64,000 bases of DNA, from the NCBI RefSeq assembly GCF_025685545.1, contig NZ_JAGSYC010000018.1:62001-126000 (forward strand), read 5' to 3'. The stretch's first letter is position 1, and every line of letters starts with the position of its first letter. A program made the translations under genes and the position numbers. Positions 35,939 to 44,824 of the stretch are shown piece after piece. The notes beneath the pieces are model-generated. The model had not been told where the DNA came from, searched no databases, and saw only the letters and a list, made by a program, of their open reading frames with translations. Source of the DNA: Granulicella paludicola (GTDB taxonomy: Bacteria > Acidobacteriota > Terriglobia > Terriglobales > Acidobacteriaceae).

Positions 35939-38455
35939 TTAATTTCCACCCAACCGTAACTTCAATCCGGTACGGAATGTTAGGGGCAATCCAGGATAGC
36001 CAATCGGTCCAATGTGTTGATCGTTGAGTAGATTGTCGACCTCGGCAAAGTAGGTGAATCCGCGCTTCAACGCATACTTCACGCTTAGGTTCAGCTTTAC
36101 AAACCCGAAGTCCAGGTCGCGGTTTGGCAGCAGCAGCGAGTTCCCGCCCGTCGTATCCGAGTAGTCGAGGAACGTCGAGTCGTCGCTGCGGCTCGCCATC
36201 AACGCCATCAGCGCCACGTTCAGCTTCTTATGCGTGAACTGCATATCCACGAAGCCCGTATGCGGAGCTCGGCGGAACGGCCGCGCGCCCACGAGCGGGC
36301 TCTCCGCTCCGATCGCGATGGTCGGAAAACTCGGGTTCGTTGTCGGGAAGCCCTGATTCGCATCCACAGCGTCCGAGGCAAACGACTGCACCACCCGCGT
36401 CGACAGGTACGTATACCCGCCACGCACCAGGAACGGAGGTCGCGGCTGCCAGGTCAACTCCACCTCTGCGCCCTGCGCGCGGAACGCCAGCGAGTTCGTG
36501 TACGCGTAGTAATTGCAGATCGCCGGACTCACCGAGGCGCTGCAATTCGCATTCGGGTTTGTCAGGTTGAAGTAGTTCAGCAACGCCTGCCCGCTCACAC
36601 TCTCCAGTTGGTGATCGAAGGTGTTGTGGAAGTAGCCAGCCTTCAATACCAGCTTCTCGCCAAAGATGTTCTGGTCGACGCCGAGATCATAGGTACGTGA
36701 CCGCTCGGCGTTCTGAGGCTCGACATGATACGCCGCGATGTCCGCCGTATCGCCCGCTGCCAGCAGCTGCGTGTACAGGCTGTTATGCTCCAGCGCCAGC
36801 GTCGGCTCCTGCACACCGGTAGCCGCATTCGCCCGCAGGCGCGTTCCATGGAATGCCTTCCGCGAAGGCCGAACCGGCACATAGCTCAGACCCAGCCGAG
36901 GCGTGCCTGCGATGCCATACAGATGGTTCTTCTCCAGCGCGCCGCCCGCCGAGTAAAACAGTCTGTTCCAGAACTCGCCCTGAAACTGCAGGTTGTACTC
37001 GAAGTTCGTCCGCTTTTCCGAGTAAGCCTCGCCAAATTCGGCATCGTTGAAGCTTCCCCGCTCGTTGTCATACCGGAAGCCGAACACAGCATTGAAGTGC
37101 GGCGAAAGCGTCAGGTCGCTCTGGTAGTACAGCTGGTCACGGTTCGAATCCTGATCGCTGTTGCCGCCATAGATGTCCGTCTGCCCCGTCACCGAGTAGC
37201 CGTTCGCTCCGCGAATGGTCACTACCGGTCCAAAGTATTCGGTGTAGGCATACGTGGTACCGGGATTCAGCGTAATCGGCGTTCCCGGCTGTCCATACTG
37301 ATGCTCCTGCTCACGCTTGCGAGCGATGCCGTAACGCACCAGGTTGTGCCATACGCCCTTGTATGTGTTCTCGAGCGTCAACCCTGAGTACAGGTCCTGA
37401 TCTGCCTGCTTGCCAGTGTTCGAGATGCCCCAGAAGTCATGCGGACCCGGCAATCCCGTCGCAGAGTCCGCATTGCGAACAGTGGCACGCACCTGCGTAT
37501 TGCCGTTGAAGTCGTAGCCTAGGTTCACAGCTGACGTTGTCGCGTGAAACTTGTCGTTCGGCAGCGCGTTCGACGTATCGAACCGCGAGAAGGCGCCGTA
37601 GTAATCGAGCTTGTCGAATGTGCCGCCCGCTGCCGCTTCATTGCGCCAGGTGTATAAATTGCCGGCATCGCCCGAATACGTAATCACCGGCGTCGCCGTC
37701 GTTCCGCGCGGTGTCGAGATCGCCACAACACCTGCTCCGGCATCCGTTCCATAAATCGCCGAGTCCGGTCCGCGCACCACCTCGATGTTATCGATTGCGG
37801 TCGAGCTCACCGTGCCGTAGTCGAACGTGCCACCGACATCGCCAGCAGGTACACCATCGATCGTCACCAGGTTCGCGGTCGAGTTGCCGCCGCGCAGGAA
37901 GAGGCTCGTCACACCGCCCGTCTGCCCGGTCTGCACCACAAACGCTCCCGGCACCTGCCGCAGCGAATCGCCCACCCCGATCTGCGTCGTCATCAACTCA
38001 CCGGGCAGCAGCGTGACGGGAGCCGTCAGCTGCGGCACCGGCGTCGGCAGTCCCGTTGCCGACACAGACACATCCTGATGCACCGTATTCGTCGCAAGCA
38101 CCACATCGTGCTGCAACACATCATTCGCTCCGCCATAGAAGTCGCCGCCCACCGCAGGCAGATAGTTCGGCGATAGCCCCACCAACGTGTAACGGCCGCC
38201 TCCCGCATAGTGAATCTCATACTGGCCGCTCGCGTCGGCAATGCCAAACGCGACCACGCGACCCTCCTGCACCAGCTGCACGCGGCTGCCCGGAATCGGC
38301 GCTCCGAGCGCGTCGGTCACGCGACCACGCACATCAACAGCATGGGCAGAAGCAGCCACCATTACCAACGCGATCAAACTGGAGACAGAGCGGCGCGAAC
38401 GCATCGCGCGCTGAAAGAATCTGGCTCTCTCTGAGCTCAGGGAATAGAACATCAT
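35939..38455 (-). CDS. TonB-dependent outer-membrane receptor, probable cobalamin transporter
   Basis: An 838-residue outer-membrane protein. Residues 1 to about 40 hold a signal (SSLIALVMVAASAHA), followed by a carboxypeptidase-regulatory-like domain (VDVRGRVTDALGAPIPGSRV), a plug (SLRQVPGAFVVQTGQTGGV, LFLRGGNSTANLVTIDGVPA, NIEVVRGPDSAIYGTDAGAG) and a 22-strand-type barrel ending FRTGLKLRLGGN. The plug is BtuB-like. ATG 38455 follows GGAGGAGATGC. A cobalamin riboswitch lies directly upstream, so the likely substrate is vitamin B12 or another corrinoid. No btuFCD genes are in the window. Confidence 0.9.
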   Translation of the reverse strand: MMFYSLSSERARFFQRAMRSRRSVSSLIALVMVAASAHAVDVRGRVTDALGAPIPGSRVQLVQEGRVVAFGIADASGQYEIHYAGGGRYTLVGLSPNYLPAVGGDFYGGANDVLQHDVVLATNTVHQDVSVSATGLPTPVPQLTAPVTLLPGELMTTQIGVGDSLRQVPGAFVVQTGQTGGVTSLFLRGGNSTANLVTIDGVPAGDVGGTFDYGTVSSTAIDNIEVVRGPDSAIYGTDAGAGVVAISTPRGTTATPVITYSGDAGNLYTWRNEAAAGGTFDKLDYYGAFSRFDTSNALPNDKFHATTSAVNLGYDFNGNTQVRATVRNADSATGLPGPHDFWGISNTGKQADQDLYSGLTLENTYKGVWHNLVRYGIARKREQEHQYGQPGTPITLNPGTTYAYTEYFGPVVTIRGANGYSVTGQTDIYGGNSDQDSNRDQLYYQSDLTLSPHFNAVFGFRYDNERGSFNDAEFGEAYSEKRTNFEYNLQFQGEFWNRLFYSAGGALEKNHLYGIAGTPRLGLSYVPVRPSRKAFHGTRLRANAATGVQEPTLALEHNSLYTQLLAAGDTADIAAYHVEPQNAERSRTYDLGVDQNIFGEKLVLKAGYFHNTFDHQLESVSGQALLNYFNLTNPNANCSASVSPAICNYYAYTNSLAFRAQGAEVELTWQPRPPFLVRGGYTYLSTRVVQSFASDAVDANQGFPTTNPSFPTIAIGAESPLVGARPFRRAPHTGFVDMQFTHKKLNVALMALMASRSDDSTFLDYSDTTGGNSLLLPNRDLDFGFVKLNLSVKYALKRGFTYFAEVDNLLNDQHIGPIGYPGLPLTFRTGLKLRLGGN

Positions 38456-38497
38456 GCATCTCCTCCGCTCCCCCTTAGGAAGCGTGGCAGGCTAAAA

Positions 38498-38732
38498 ACG
38501 CAGTAGAACCGGTCTCCTGACTGGTGCAGTTTCAAGGCTACGCCCTTATGGTGAGCTCCCTTCCCAGCCACGTCTTTTAGACAGCTAGTGGAAGTCTCAG
38601 GGCCAGCCTCACGCATCTACCCGCAGGGGCCGAACACGTGTGCACATCACAGTTGCGGGGCAGTGGCGGAGTCGCACCGCGCTTCCCGAACATTCCTTGC
38701 GGTAGCGTTGAGTGGATAAAGAGCAGCACCGC
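38498..38732 (-). ncRNA. Cobalamin riboswitch upstream of the TonB-dependent receptor
   Basis: On the minus strand the class core GGTGCGACTCCGCCACTGCC followed by CCGCAACTGTG (38648-38678) and the B12 box AGTCAGGAGACC (38511-38522) are spaced and ordered as in cobalamin riboswitches. The box ends about 56 bases before the receptor start, so control of ribosome access is likely; GGAGGAG could be sequestered. The ends of the aptamer are approximate. Confidence 0.92.
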
Positions 38733-38754
38733 AAATACAGCACCGCCCCAAACG

Positions 38755-39579
38755 TTAGGGTCTCTCCAGTGTACTAGCCGACCGCACACTCGGTGCCGCG
38801 CTCCTCGAAAATTCAGCTGAGATCTCCTCACTCGCCAGCCCGATCACCCGCCCTTGTCCACGCTGCTGCACCACCAGCACCAGCCGACGACCCGACTCCG
38901 GCTGCGCCCGCAACGCCTGCGATACCGGGATCTTTACCAGCGTCTGCTCGCCATCACGCAGCACCATGCCCTTGCCCACGCTGCGCACTACCGATACATG
39001 TGCCAGCGTTCGCCCAGCATTCTCGCCGCGCTGAACTTGCGTGCTGTCATGATCATCTACCAGCATCGCCAGCACCTCCGCACCACCCTTTGGCACCTCG
39101 CCGCTCGCCGAAAATACGACCGACAGGCTCATCCCATTCGGCGCATACGATAGCACCTTCACCGCCAGCGGCAGCGGCTTCCCTTGCGTTTGTATCGCCT
39201 TCTGCACCGCATCCGAGTCGCTCCCCAGAACACCCTGCACCCCGTTCACCACTACCTGCGGCGTATAGATCTCGTCCACACCGGAGTTCTCGCCATACGT
39301 ATTCTGCCGGTCAGAAAAGAATTGCGAAGAGAAAGGGTCTTTCCACCCTAGTTGATCCCAGTACGCCACATGCTCTTCCACTGCGATTACTTGCTGCCCG
39401 GAGGCCAGGACCGTCCCGTCCAGCTTTGCCAGCAGCGCATCTGCCGGAGGACAACTCGAGCAACCCTCCGAAGTAAACAGCTCTACCAGCACCGGCGTCG
39501 GCGTTCCATCCGCTTTATGCGCTGTCATCTGCGCGCCAGCACAGCTTCCCACCAGCAGTACGAGTCCAAGCTTCATCAT
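38755..39579 (-). CDS. DUF1223 family thioredoxin-like secreted protein
   Basis: A protein of about 274 residues matching DUF1223. It starts with a signal (MMKLGLVLLVGSCAGAQ), then VLVELFTSEGCSSCPPADAL, a thioredoxin-like beginning with a CxxC pair, followed by AVEEHVAYWDQLGWKDPFSS and YTPQVVVNGVQGVLGSD, which are family hallmarks. The function is unknown; it probably acts in the periplasm or at the membrane. ATG 39579 was chosen because GCGAGGTC lies upstream; the open frame extends to a TTG at 39660. It is immediately upstream of the riboswitch on the same strand. Confidence 0.88.
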   Translation of the reverse strand: MMKLGLVLLVGSCAGAQMTAHKADGTPTPVLVELFTSEGCSSCPPADALLAKLDGTVLASGQQVIAVEEHVAYWDQLGWKDPFSSQFFSDRQNTYGENSGVDEIYTPQVVVNGVQGVLGSDSDAVQKAIQTQGKPLPLAVKVLSYAPNGMSLSVVFSASGEVPKGGAEVLAMLVDDHDSTQVQRGENAGRTLAHVSVVRSVGKGMVLRDGEQTLVKIPVSQALRAQPESGRRLVLVVQQRGQGRVIGLASEEISAEFSRSAAPSVRSASTLERP

Positions 39580-39656
39580 CGAAAGACCTCGCACCATCTG
39601 ACCAGCATGACCACCGAAGGTTACATCGCGACAAATTTCTTTCGAAACATGCAGCT

Positions 39657-40622
39657 TCAAACCGTTAGCAAAACCTTCCCCGTCGTCTTACGCCCAGCCA
39701 GATCAGTGTGTGCCTGCGCCGCATCTTCCAGCTTGTACTTTGCGCCGATCCGCACCTTCAACGCACCGCTCGCCACCCAGCCAAATACATCCGCGACTCG
39801 CTGCTCCAGCTCCGCGCGCGTCTGCACGTAATCCCTCAACGTCGGCCGAGTCAGATATAACGACCCTTGCATTAAGCGGATGGGATCGATCATGGGAGCC
39901 GCCCCACTCGATCCGCCATACAGCGCCAGCACGCCCCGAGGCCGCAGACACTTCAGCGAATCCTCAAATGTCGTCTTCGCCACCGAGTCGTACACCACCG
40001 GCAGCCCCTTGCCACCCGTGATCTCCATCACTGCATCCAGAAAGCTCGTTTGTGTATACAGCAACACGTGATCCGCACCAGCCTCACGCGACAGCGCGGC
40101 CTTCTCTTCGGTCGAAACCGTCGTAATCACCGTCGCGCCCAGCCGTTTCGCCATCTGTGTCAGCAGTAGCCCCACGCCGCCTGCTCCGGCATGAACCAGC
40201 ACAGTATCGCCGCTCTGAATCGCATACGTGCTGTGCGAAAGATAGTGTGCCGTCAACCCCTGCAGCAGCACCGCCGCAGCCTGCTCCGATGTCATGTTAG
40301 CCGGAACGTGCAGGACCTCGCTCGCCGGCGGGCACGCATACTCCGCATAGGTCCCACGTACGCCATTCCAGGCCACGCGGTCCCCCACCGCAAACCCAGT
40401 CGCACCTTCACCCAGAGCCGTGACAACACCCGCAGCCTCTTGCCCTGGCACAAACGGCAGCGTCGCCGGATACCGACCCTCGCGCAGATACGTATCAATG
40501 AAGTTGACGCCGACAGCCTCGATCCTCACCTGCACCTGTCCAGCCGCAGGCGAAGGCACTGGCAACTCCGCAAGCTCCAGAACCTCAGGCCCACCTGTCT
40601 TCTGAATCTGAATCGCCCGCAT
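39657..40622 (-). CDS. NADPH:quinone oxidoreductase (zinc-free MDR family)
   Basis: A 321-residue medium-chain reductase like QorA. It begins MRAIQIQKTGGPEVLELAEL, has FIDTYLREGRYPATLPFVPG, the cofactor motif VHAGAGGVGLLLTQMAKRLG and the conserved GVLALYGGSSGA segment. The zinc-ligand cysteines of alcohol dehydrogenases are missing, as expected for quinone or enone reductases. It uses NADPH in the cytosol. It is 12 bases downstream of the glycosyltransferase gene at 40635 on the same strand and may be co-transcribed. Confidence 0.93.
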   Translation of the reverse strand: MRAIQIQKTGGPEVLELAELPVPSPAAGQVQVRIEAVGVNFIDTYLREGRYPATLPFVPGQEAAGVVTALGEGATGFAVGDRVAWNGVRGTYAEYACPPASEVLHVPANMTSEQAAAVLLQGLTAHYLSHSTYAIQSGDTVLVHAGAGGVGLLLTQMAKRLGATVITTVSTEEKAALSREAGADHVLLYTQTSFLDAVMEITGGKGLPVVYDSVAKTTFEDSLKCLRPRGVLALYGGSSGAAPMIDPIRLMQGSLYLTRPTLRDYVQTRAELEQRVADVFGWVASGALKVRIGAKYKLEDAAQAHTDLAGRKTTGKVLLTV

Positions 40623-40634
40623 CGCAATACCTTC

Positions 40635-41615
40635 CTAATCTCTACCTATTCCCTGTTCCATCGACTTCATCCGCACAATGCGATCCACCGTGTACGGCGA
40701 CCGCTGCGAATGCGTAAAGAAGTGCCGCACCTGCAACTCACCCAGCAGTCCGACGCCAATCAGCTGTATTCCCGCCAGAATCAACACCGCCGCAATGATG
40801 AACCACGGTCCATGCTCTCCACCCACAGCATGTCCACTCAGCAGCTTGTGCACCAGCAGCCAGATTGCGATGCCCGCACCGCTGACCTCAGCCAGCGCTC
40901 CCAAGCCACCAAAGAAGTGCAGCGGCCGCGTCATGTACTTCAGCAGAAACCGAATCGTCAGCAGATCGAAGAACACCCGGAACGTTCGCGAGATCCCATA
41001 GTGGCTCTTGCCCGCCTCGCGTGCCGGATTCGAAATCGGCACCTCGCAGATGCTCGCTCCATACCAGCTAGCCAGCGCCGGAATAAACCGATGCATCTCG
41101 CCGTACAGCGGTATGTTTTGGATCACCTCACGCCGATACGCCTTGAACGTCGTTCCAAAATCGTGAATGTCCACGCCTGAAAGCCGCGCCATCAGCCAGT
41201 TCGCAATGCCCGAAGGAATCCGCCGCATCACAAAGTTGTCGGCCCGCTCCGACCGCCAGCCGCTCACCACGTCATAGCCCTCTTCCAGCTTCGCCAGAAA
41301 CTGCGGAATCTCCGCGGGGTCGTGTTGCAGGTCGCCATCCATCGCGAGAATCGCATCACCCGAAGCATGATCGAACCCCGCGGCCAGCGCCGAGGTCTGC
41401 CCAAAGTTTCGACGCAGTTTCACCAGTAGCACCCGCGAATCGACCGCGGCAATCTCCTCCAGCAGCCGGTACGTGCGGTCCCGTGAACCATCGTCCACAA
41501 ACACCAGTTCGAAGCTGGAACCCACCAGCTCCATCACGTCTTTCACGCGATCGTAGAGCTTCGTGACGTTCTCTTCTTCATTATGAAACGGGACGACAAT
41601 GGAATATCTAGGCAC
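40635..41615 (-). CDS. Membrane-bound family 2 glycosyltransferase (dolichol-phosphate-mannose-like)
   Basis: A 326-residue GT2 enzyme. The catalytic domain shows YSIVVPFHNEEENVTKLYDR, FVDDGSRDRTYRLLEEIA and the DxD in AILAMDGDLQHDPAEIPQFL. Two C-terminal membrane segments (GAGIAIWLLVHKLL and WFIIAAVLILAGIQLIGVGL) place it among ArnC/GtrB-like enzymes that load a sugar onto a polyprenyl carrier. The last residues MEQGIGRD are encoded by the same TTCCCTG-type repeat word found between other genes. It transcribes toward the quinone reductase. Confidence 0.9.
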   Translation of the reverse strand: MPRYSIVVPFHNEEENVTKLYDRVKDVMELVGSSFELVFVDDGSRDRTYRLLEEIAAVDSRVLLVKLRRNFGQTSALAAGFDHASGDAILAMDGDLQHDPAEIPQFLAKLEEGYDVVSGWRSERADNFVMRRIPSGIANWLMARLSGVDIHDFGTTFKAYRREVIQNIPLYGEMHRFIPALASWYGASICEVPISNPAREAGKSHYGISRTFRVFFDLLTIRFLLKYMTRPLHFFGGLGALAEVSGAGIAIWLLVHKLLSGHAVGGEHGPWFIIAAVLILAGIQLIGVGLLGELQVRHFFTHSQRSPYTVDRIVRMKSMEQGIGRD

Positions 41616-41689
41616 CCTTAGATTCTATCCTCCTCTCTCCACCCTCCTCCACCCCTTTGTCTCCGTTACACTATTCTTAACTACTACCT

Positions 41690-41766
41690 GGCCCGGTAGC
41701 TCAGTTGCATAGAGCAGCGCACTCCTAACGCGAAGGTCGCAGGTTGGACTCCTGCCCGGGCCACCA
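41690..41766 (+). tRNA. tRNA-Arg (anticodon CCU)
   Basis: The 77-base gene folds with a perfect acceptor stem (GGCCCGG / CCGGGCC), D-stem GCTC / GAGC, T-stem GCAGG / CCTGC and an encoded CCA. The anticodon loop CTCCTAA gives CCU, arginine. The anticodon stem is weak: only three of five pairs form. G19 of the D-loop and C56 of the T-loop, normally nearly invariant and paired, are C and G here. It may be functional with a swapped tertiary pair or a decaying copy. It borders the accessory region, so it is a likely integration site. Confidence 0.88.
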
Positions 41767-42153
41767 CAAAACCCCTATAAACATTGACCTTCTGCACTTC
41801 CGAGCTCAAGCCCAAGATTTCCTCTTTTGGCTGGGGATACTTTGGGGATACTACCCATCAAACGGTCTGACCTTGTCATCGCGCTGGGTTCGTCATCGTG
41901 CTCAGCCGACGTTCGTCGTATCCCGATTGCCTCGGTATGCGGCAGTGACGGCCAGCTCTGGCGGGCGAGTCCACTCTCCTTTCGTGAAGAAGAGTGGGGT
42001 GCAGGCTGAGTTGGAGATTAGGGGGAGAGGTGGGCGTTCCGATAACCAGCAGAAGCGTACGCAGCAGACGTCCTTCACAAACAAAGAGGCCCGAGACGTT
42101 TGTCTCGGGCTCTCGGTGCAGCCACGAATGACATGTGGAGGTAGAGGCGTTAG
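41767..42153. other. Interval after the tRNA without a recognisable gene
   Basis: I see no convincing gene here. Open frames on the plus strand start inside the tRNA and lack a ribosome-binding site. It contains the tandem GGGGATAC repeat (41832-41852) and a hairpin GAGGCCCGAGAC / GTCTCGGGCTC near 42084-42112 that may be a terminator. GC is lower than in the backbone. Confidence 0.6.
41832..41852. repeat. Direct repeat TGGGGATACT with 11-bp period, 66 bp after the tRNA
   Basis: TGGGGATACT occurs twice with one base between (41832-41841 and 41843-41852), so the period equals about one helical turn. Just outside a tRNA 3' end, such repeats are often arm-type binding sites for an integrase or excisionase. 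This role is inferred. Confidence 0.6.
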
Positions 42154-42399
42154 CTATTCCCCTAAGGTCAGAGAGTCACATCTCTCACTGACTGGATCAG
42201 TTCGAAAATCTAAAGCTACGAGGAGCCCGGAGGGAGTTGTTAGACCATCGAGGGGAGCGGTCTCATCGTTGTGAGGGCCGATGGTTACAAAGTTGGACAC
42301 GAGACGAGTGCGCGTCAGGTTAGGTGCGGATGTCTCATGCTGGTAGGGGCTAGACCCTGCGGTCAGCAGCGAACTGGAAATCGTAAACATACTAGTCAT
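42154..42399 (-). CDS. Small hypothetical protein, 81 aa
   Basis: I do not recognise this protein. It starts at ATG 42399 with a good ribosome-binding site GAGGTAACAT, 37 bases after the stop of the serine-protease gene on the same strand, so it could be its operon partner. The product MTSMFTISSSLLTAGSS... is Ser/Thr-rich with no clear membrane segment. The coding case rests only on its start signal and context. Confidence 0.35.
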   Translation of the reverse strand: MTSMFTISSSLLTAGSSPYQHETSAPNLTRTRLVSNFVTIGPHNDETAPLDGLTTPSGLLVALDFRTDPVSERCDSLTLGE

Positions 42400-42435
42400 A
42401 TGTTACCTCGGGCTCATCTTGGGCCTAGGGGAAAA

Positions 42436-43734
42436 TTACGTTACTTTCGTTTCATCGGCCTTGATCTGAGGCTCTTTAGTCTCAATCTCTGTTTTTGCCG
42501 GTTTCTCACTGTCTTCTGCCGCTTTCTTAGTGGATGCGGGCGGCATAGTCAGCCGTTGCCAACCCTTCTGATCTTCGATCATGTTCAGCTTGACCTCACC
42601 ATTCGGCATCAGCCACGCTGACATCTTCCCTTTAGATACGCTGGCCGACGCCGCTCGGATGCTTTCGCATACTGCAAAGACGTAAGAAAAATCCGTTTGG
42701 TGAGCTTTACCTGCACTTGCTTGGATCGCATTGTTTACCGCCTGCTGCATAATCTGCTGCTGAATTTGAGGCGGCAGATTCACAGGCAATTGAAGTGGTG
42801 CTGCAGGCTCGATCGCCGCGCGGCCCAGAGGATCTTTAAGGTAGTCGAGCAAGGGGAAAAATGGCTCGCGGAGTAGCATGTGTCCTTCGAGTCCACAATA
42901 GGCGTTCCAAATGAGTTTCTCCAGCTTCGGGTCTGGCTCTGCAACCTGGAGTTGTAGTGTTTTTGCCCGCCCTCTAGTTACAGCATCACTGTGGGCGAAG
43001 AAGCTCTTATTCAGATTCTCTGCGATCGTACGTACGCGCCCTTTGTCCTCTGGGCGTGACATGTGCATACTCAGCAGTCTCTCTCCGATATCGGTTGACA
43101 GATCGCTGGCGCGCTTTGCTGCTCCGACGTTCAGCGGGTCTACGACTGCGAACAGCCGTTCCATAATCGCTGACGTATGGAGTTGCTCAGTAATCCGGAC
43201 CTCATCTGCGATGAAGCGGAGGAACGCTCCAACATCCTCATAAGCGAACTGCCTGACAGTGCCAGCACCATCTTGCATTTGGATCTGCGGATCGATTGGC
43301 CCAAGCGATGCATGAGGGTGCATCACGATTTCGTCAGCGCCGAGGGCAAAGATAGTAGCAGCACTAAAGGCCATAAACGGCACGAGAACGCAAACCTTTT
43401 TGAAACGTTCCCGAAGAAGGGACATAAGCTTCCAAGCCGTAAGCGCATCACCCCCAGTGCTGTTGATGAGCACGTCAACTTCCGTTCCTGATGTTATGAG
43501 ATCGATCTGGTCGATGAACTCTCGAACGACGTCACCAGCCATCATCGCGTTTAGGCCTGCGCGAGTGGACGTGGCGTAAACGATTAGCGGACGCTTGCGG
43601 TACGCTTCGATCGCTTTGTATTGTGCAATGCGCTGCTCAAGCTGCACAGAGTTGCCTCGCTTCGTAAAACTGAAATTGTGTTTGCGAAATAGTCGCAGTT
43701 CGTTCACCAATATGCAAGGGAAAAGCAAAGACAC
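42436..43734 (-). CDS. Clp-fold serine protease, serine dehydrogenase proteinase (SDH_sah) family
   Basis: A 432-residue cytosolic-type protein of the SDH family (related to SppA/ClpP). The N-terminal catalytic domain has LIVYATSTRAGLNAMMAGDV, DVLINSTGGDALTAWKLM, the nucleophile region PFMAFSAATIFALGADEIV and HASLGPIDPQIQ, a family hallmark. The C-terminal 150 residues include a Lys/Glu-rich tail (KPAKTEIETKEPQIKADE) not typical of the family. The start is GTG at 43734. No substrate is known. It is the first recognisable gene of the accessory region. Confidence 0.85.
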   Translation of the reverse strand: MSLLFPCILVNELRLFRKHNFSFTKRGNSVQLEQRIAQYKAIEAYRKRPLIVYATSTRAGLNAMMAGDVVREFIDQIDLITSGTEVDVLINSTGGDALTAWKLMSLLRERFKKVCVLVPFMAFSAATIFALGADEIVMHPHASLGPIDPQIQMQDGAGTVRQFAYEDVGAFLRFIADEVRITEQLHTSAIMERLFAVVDPLNVGAAKRASDLSTDIGERLLSMHMSRPEDKGRVRTIAENLNKSFFAHSDAVTRGRAKTLQLQVAEPDPKLEKLIWNAYCGLEGHMLLREPFFPLLDYLKDPLGRAAIEPAAPLQLPVNLPPQIQQQIMQQAVNNAIQASAGKAHQTDFSYVFAVCESIRAASASVSKGKMSAWLMPNGEVKLNMIEDQKGWQRLTMPPASTKKAAEDSEKPAKTEIETKEPQIKADETKVT

Positions 43735-43941
43735 GAAACCTAGTGTTCGTTGCTTACGCAGTAATCGGATAGTTAGCGATCAGCACCTCGCCAGCATCTT
43801 TTGCCTGGTGAGCAACCTTCAACTGCGCCACACTAGGTATTGCGAATAGCGACGACCAGCGCGGTCGATATCAGGAGCGACGGCCCAAGCTTTGGCCAGT
43901 CCGGTATCTTGTCGTGTCCGATGACGTGCATTGGTACGCCC

Positions 43942-44325
43942 CTATGCCCTGATCCGTGCGTACTGCTCGCCGGTGATCTCGATCCGCACTTCACCGGCAC
44001 CCTCAGCCAAGGCGCGCTTGAACATCACGCCGGGTCCTGCTCCGAGGGCGGTTCTGCTGCGACTTACCAGGCCTTCAACGGCCTCGGGGCTATCCATCTG
44101 CCATTGCTTCCCTATCGGGAGCTTGCTCATCGGGTCAAGGAACGTCACCAACCAAACGCAGTCATCTCGCCTGAACTGCATCAGCACTAGCTTGTTCAGC
44201 TTGCAGTGATCACACTGCCTGGGTCCGCCACGCCAGAAACCCAGGTCCAGCATCCTCATGCAGTCGCAGCACATCCTGCCGTCTGCCTTCCACTGCTCGT
44301 AAACTCGCCGAGTCCCGGTTCCCAT
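43942..44325 (-). CDS. Hypothetical protein with zinc-ribbon-like cysteines
   Basis: A 127-residue soluble protein. Two close cysteine pairs, MCCDCMRM and QCDHCK at about residues 18-42, could hold one zinc. The rest (VWLVTFLDPMSKLPIGKQWQ) is not recognised. GAGGC directly precedes the ATG. It diverges from the next gene by about 78 bases. The function is unknown; a nucleic-acid or protein contact role would fit. Confidence 0.6.
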   Translation of the reverse strand: MGTGTRRVYEQWKADGRMCCDCMRMLDLGFWRGGPRQCDHCKLNKLVLMQFRRDDCVWLVTFLDPMSKLPIGKQWQMDSPEAVEGLVSRSRTALGAGPGVMFKRALAEGAGEVRIEITGEQYARIRA

Positions 44326-44403
44326 GCCTCAGATTGTAAAGCGAACAGAAAGCGAATATTCTGTGGAAGTATGATTGTCTTTCCGAAACCAAGTGAGGAT
44401 GAG

Positions 44404-44817
44404 ATGGACGCACCACTGGACCCGACCTTTGTCGAGAAGTACGGCCGTTATTATGTGAAAATGCTGAAGTTGGATGTCCCCATCGAAGCATGGCGGGATG
44501 TGTTGGTCGAGATGTATTTCCCGGTGGATTGGCGGGACCTTCCTCGTGCCTTCAAGATGCTCGCGTCGGATTTAGATTCGTCAGAGGAGCACAGGGCTAT
44601 CTATGACTTGCATAGACCCGATGGGATGTCCGACGCTGACTTTGCGCGTGGTCTATTGCGCCGGGCGCAGGAGAAGGTTGACGCTCTCCGAGAGATGATC
44701 ACACGGGATGACGAATCATCGTTTGAAAGGCGCATCCTGAACCCGCCACCTCAATCGGAGTTCGACGTTGATATTGCAGCGGTCGATGAATTTTGGAAAC
44801 GCCACAAGTTGAACTGA
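44404..44817 (+). CDS. Hypothetical acidic protein, 137 aa
   Basis: I do not recognise this protein. It is acidic and helical, with a putative globular centre (PIEAWRDVLVEMYFPVDWRD) and a segment LRRAQEKVDALREMITRDDE. No signal or membrane segment is seen. ATG 44404 is preferred because GTGAGG lies five bases upstream; an ATG at 44371 is also possible (11 more residues). It ends seven bases before the SRAP gene and may be co-transcribed. Confidence 0.6.
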   Translation: MDAPLDPTFVEKYGRYYVKMLKLDVPIEAWRDVLVEMYFPVDWRDLPRAFKMLASDLDSSEEHRAIYDLHRPDGMSDADFARGLLRRAQEKVDALREMITRDDESSFERRILNPPPQSEFDVDIAAVDEFWKRHKLN

Positions 44818-44824
44818 GGCCAGC

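Noticed and set aside
41744-42274. 176-codon plus-strand frame starting inside the tRNA
   Set aside because: It overlaps the tRNA 3' end, has no ribosome-binding site and the product is not protein-like.
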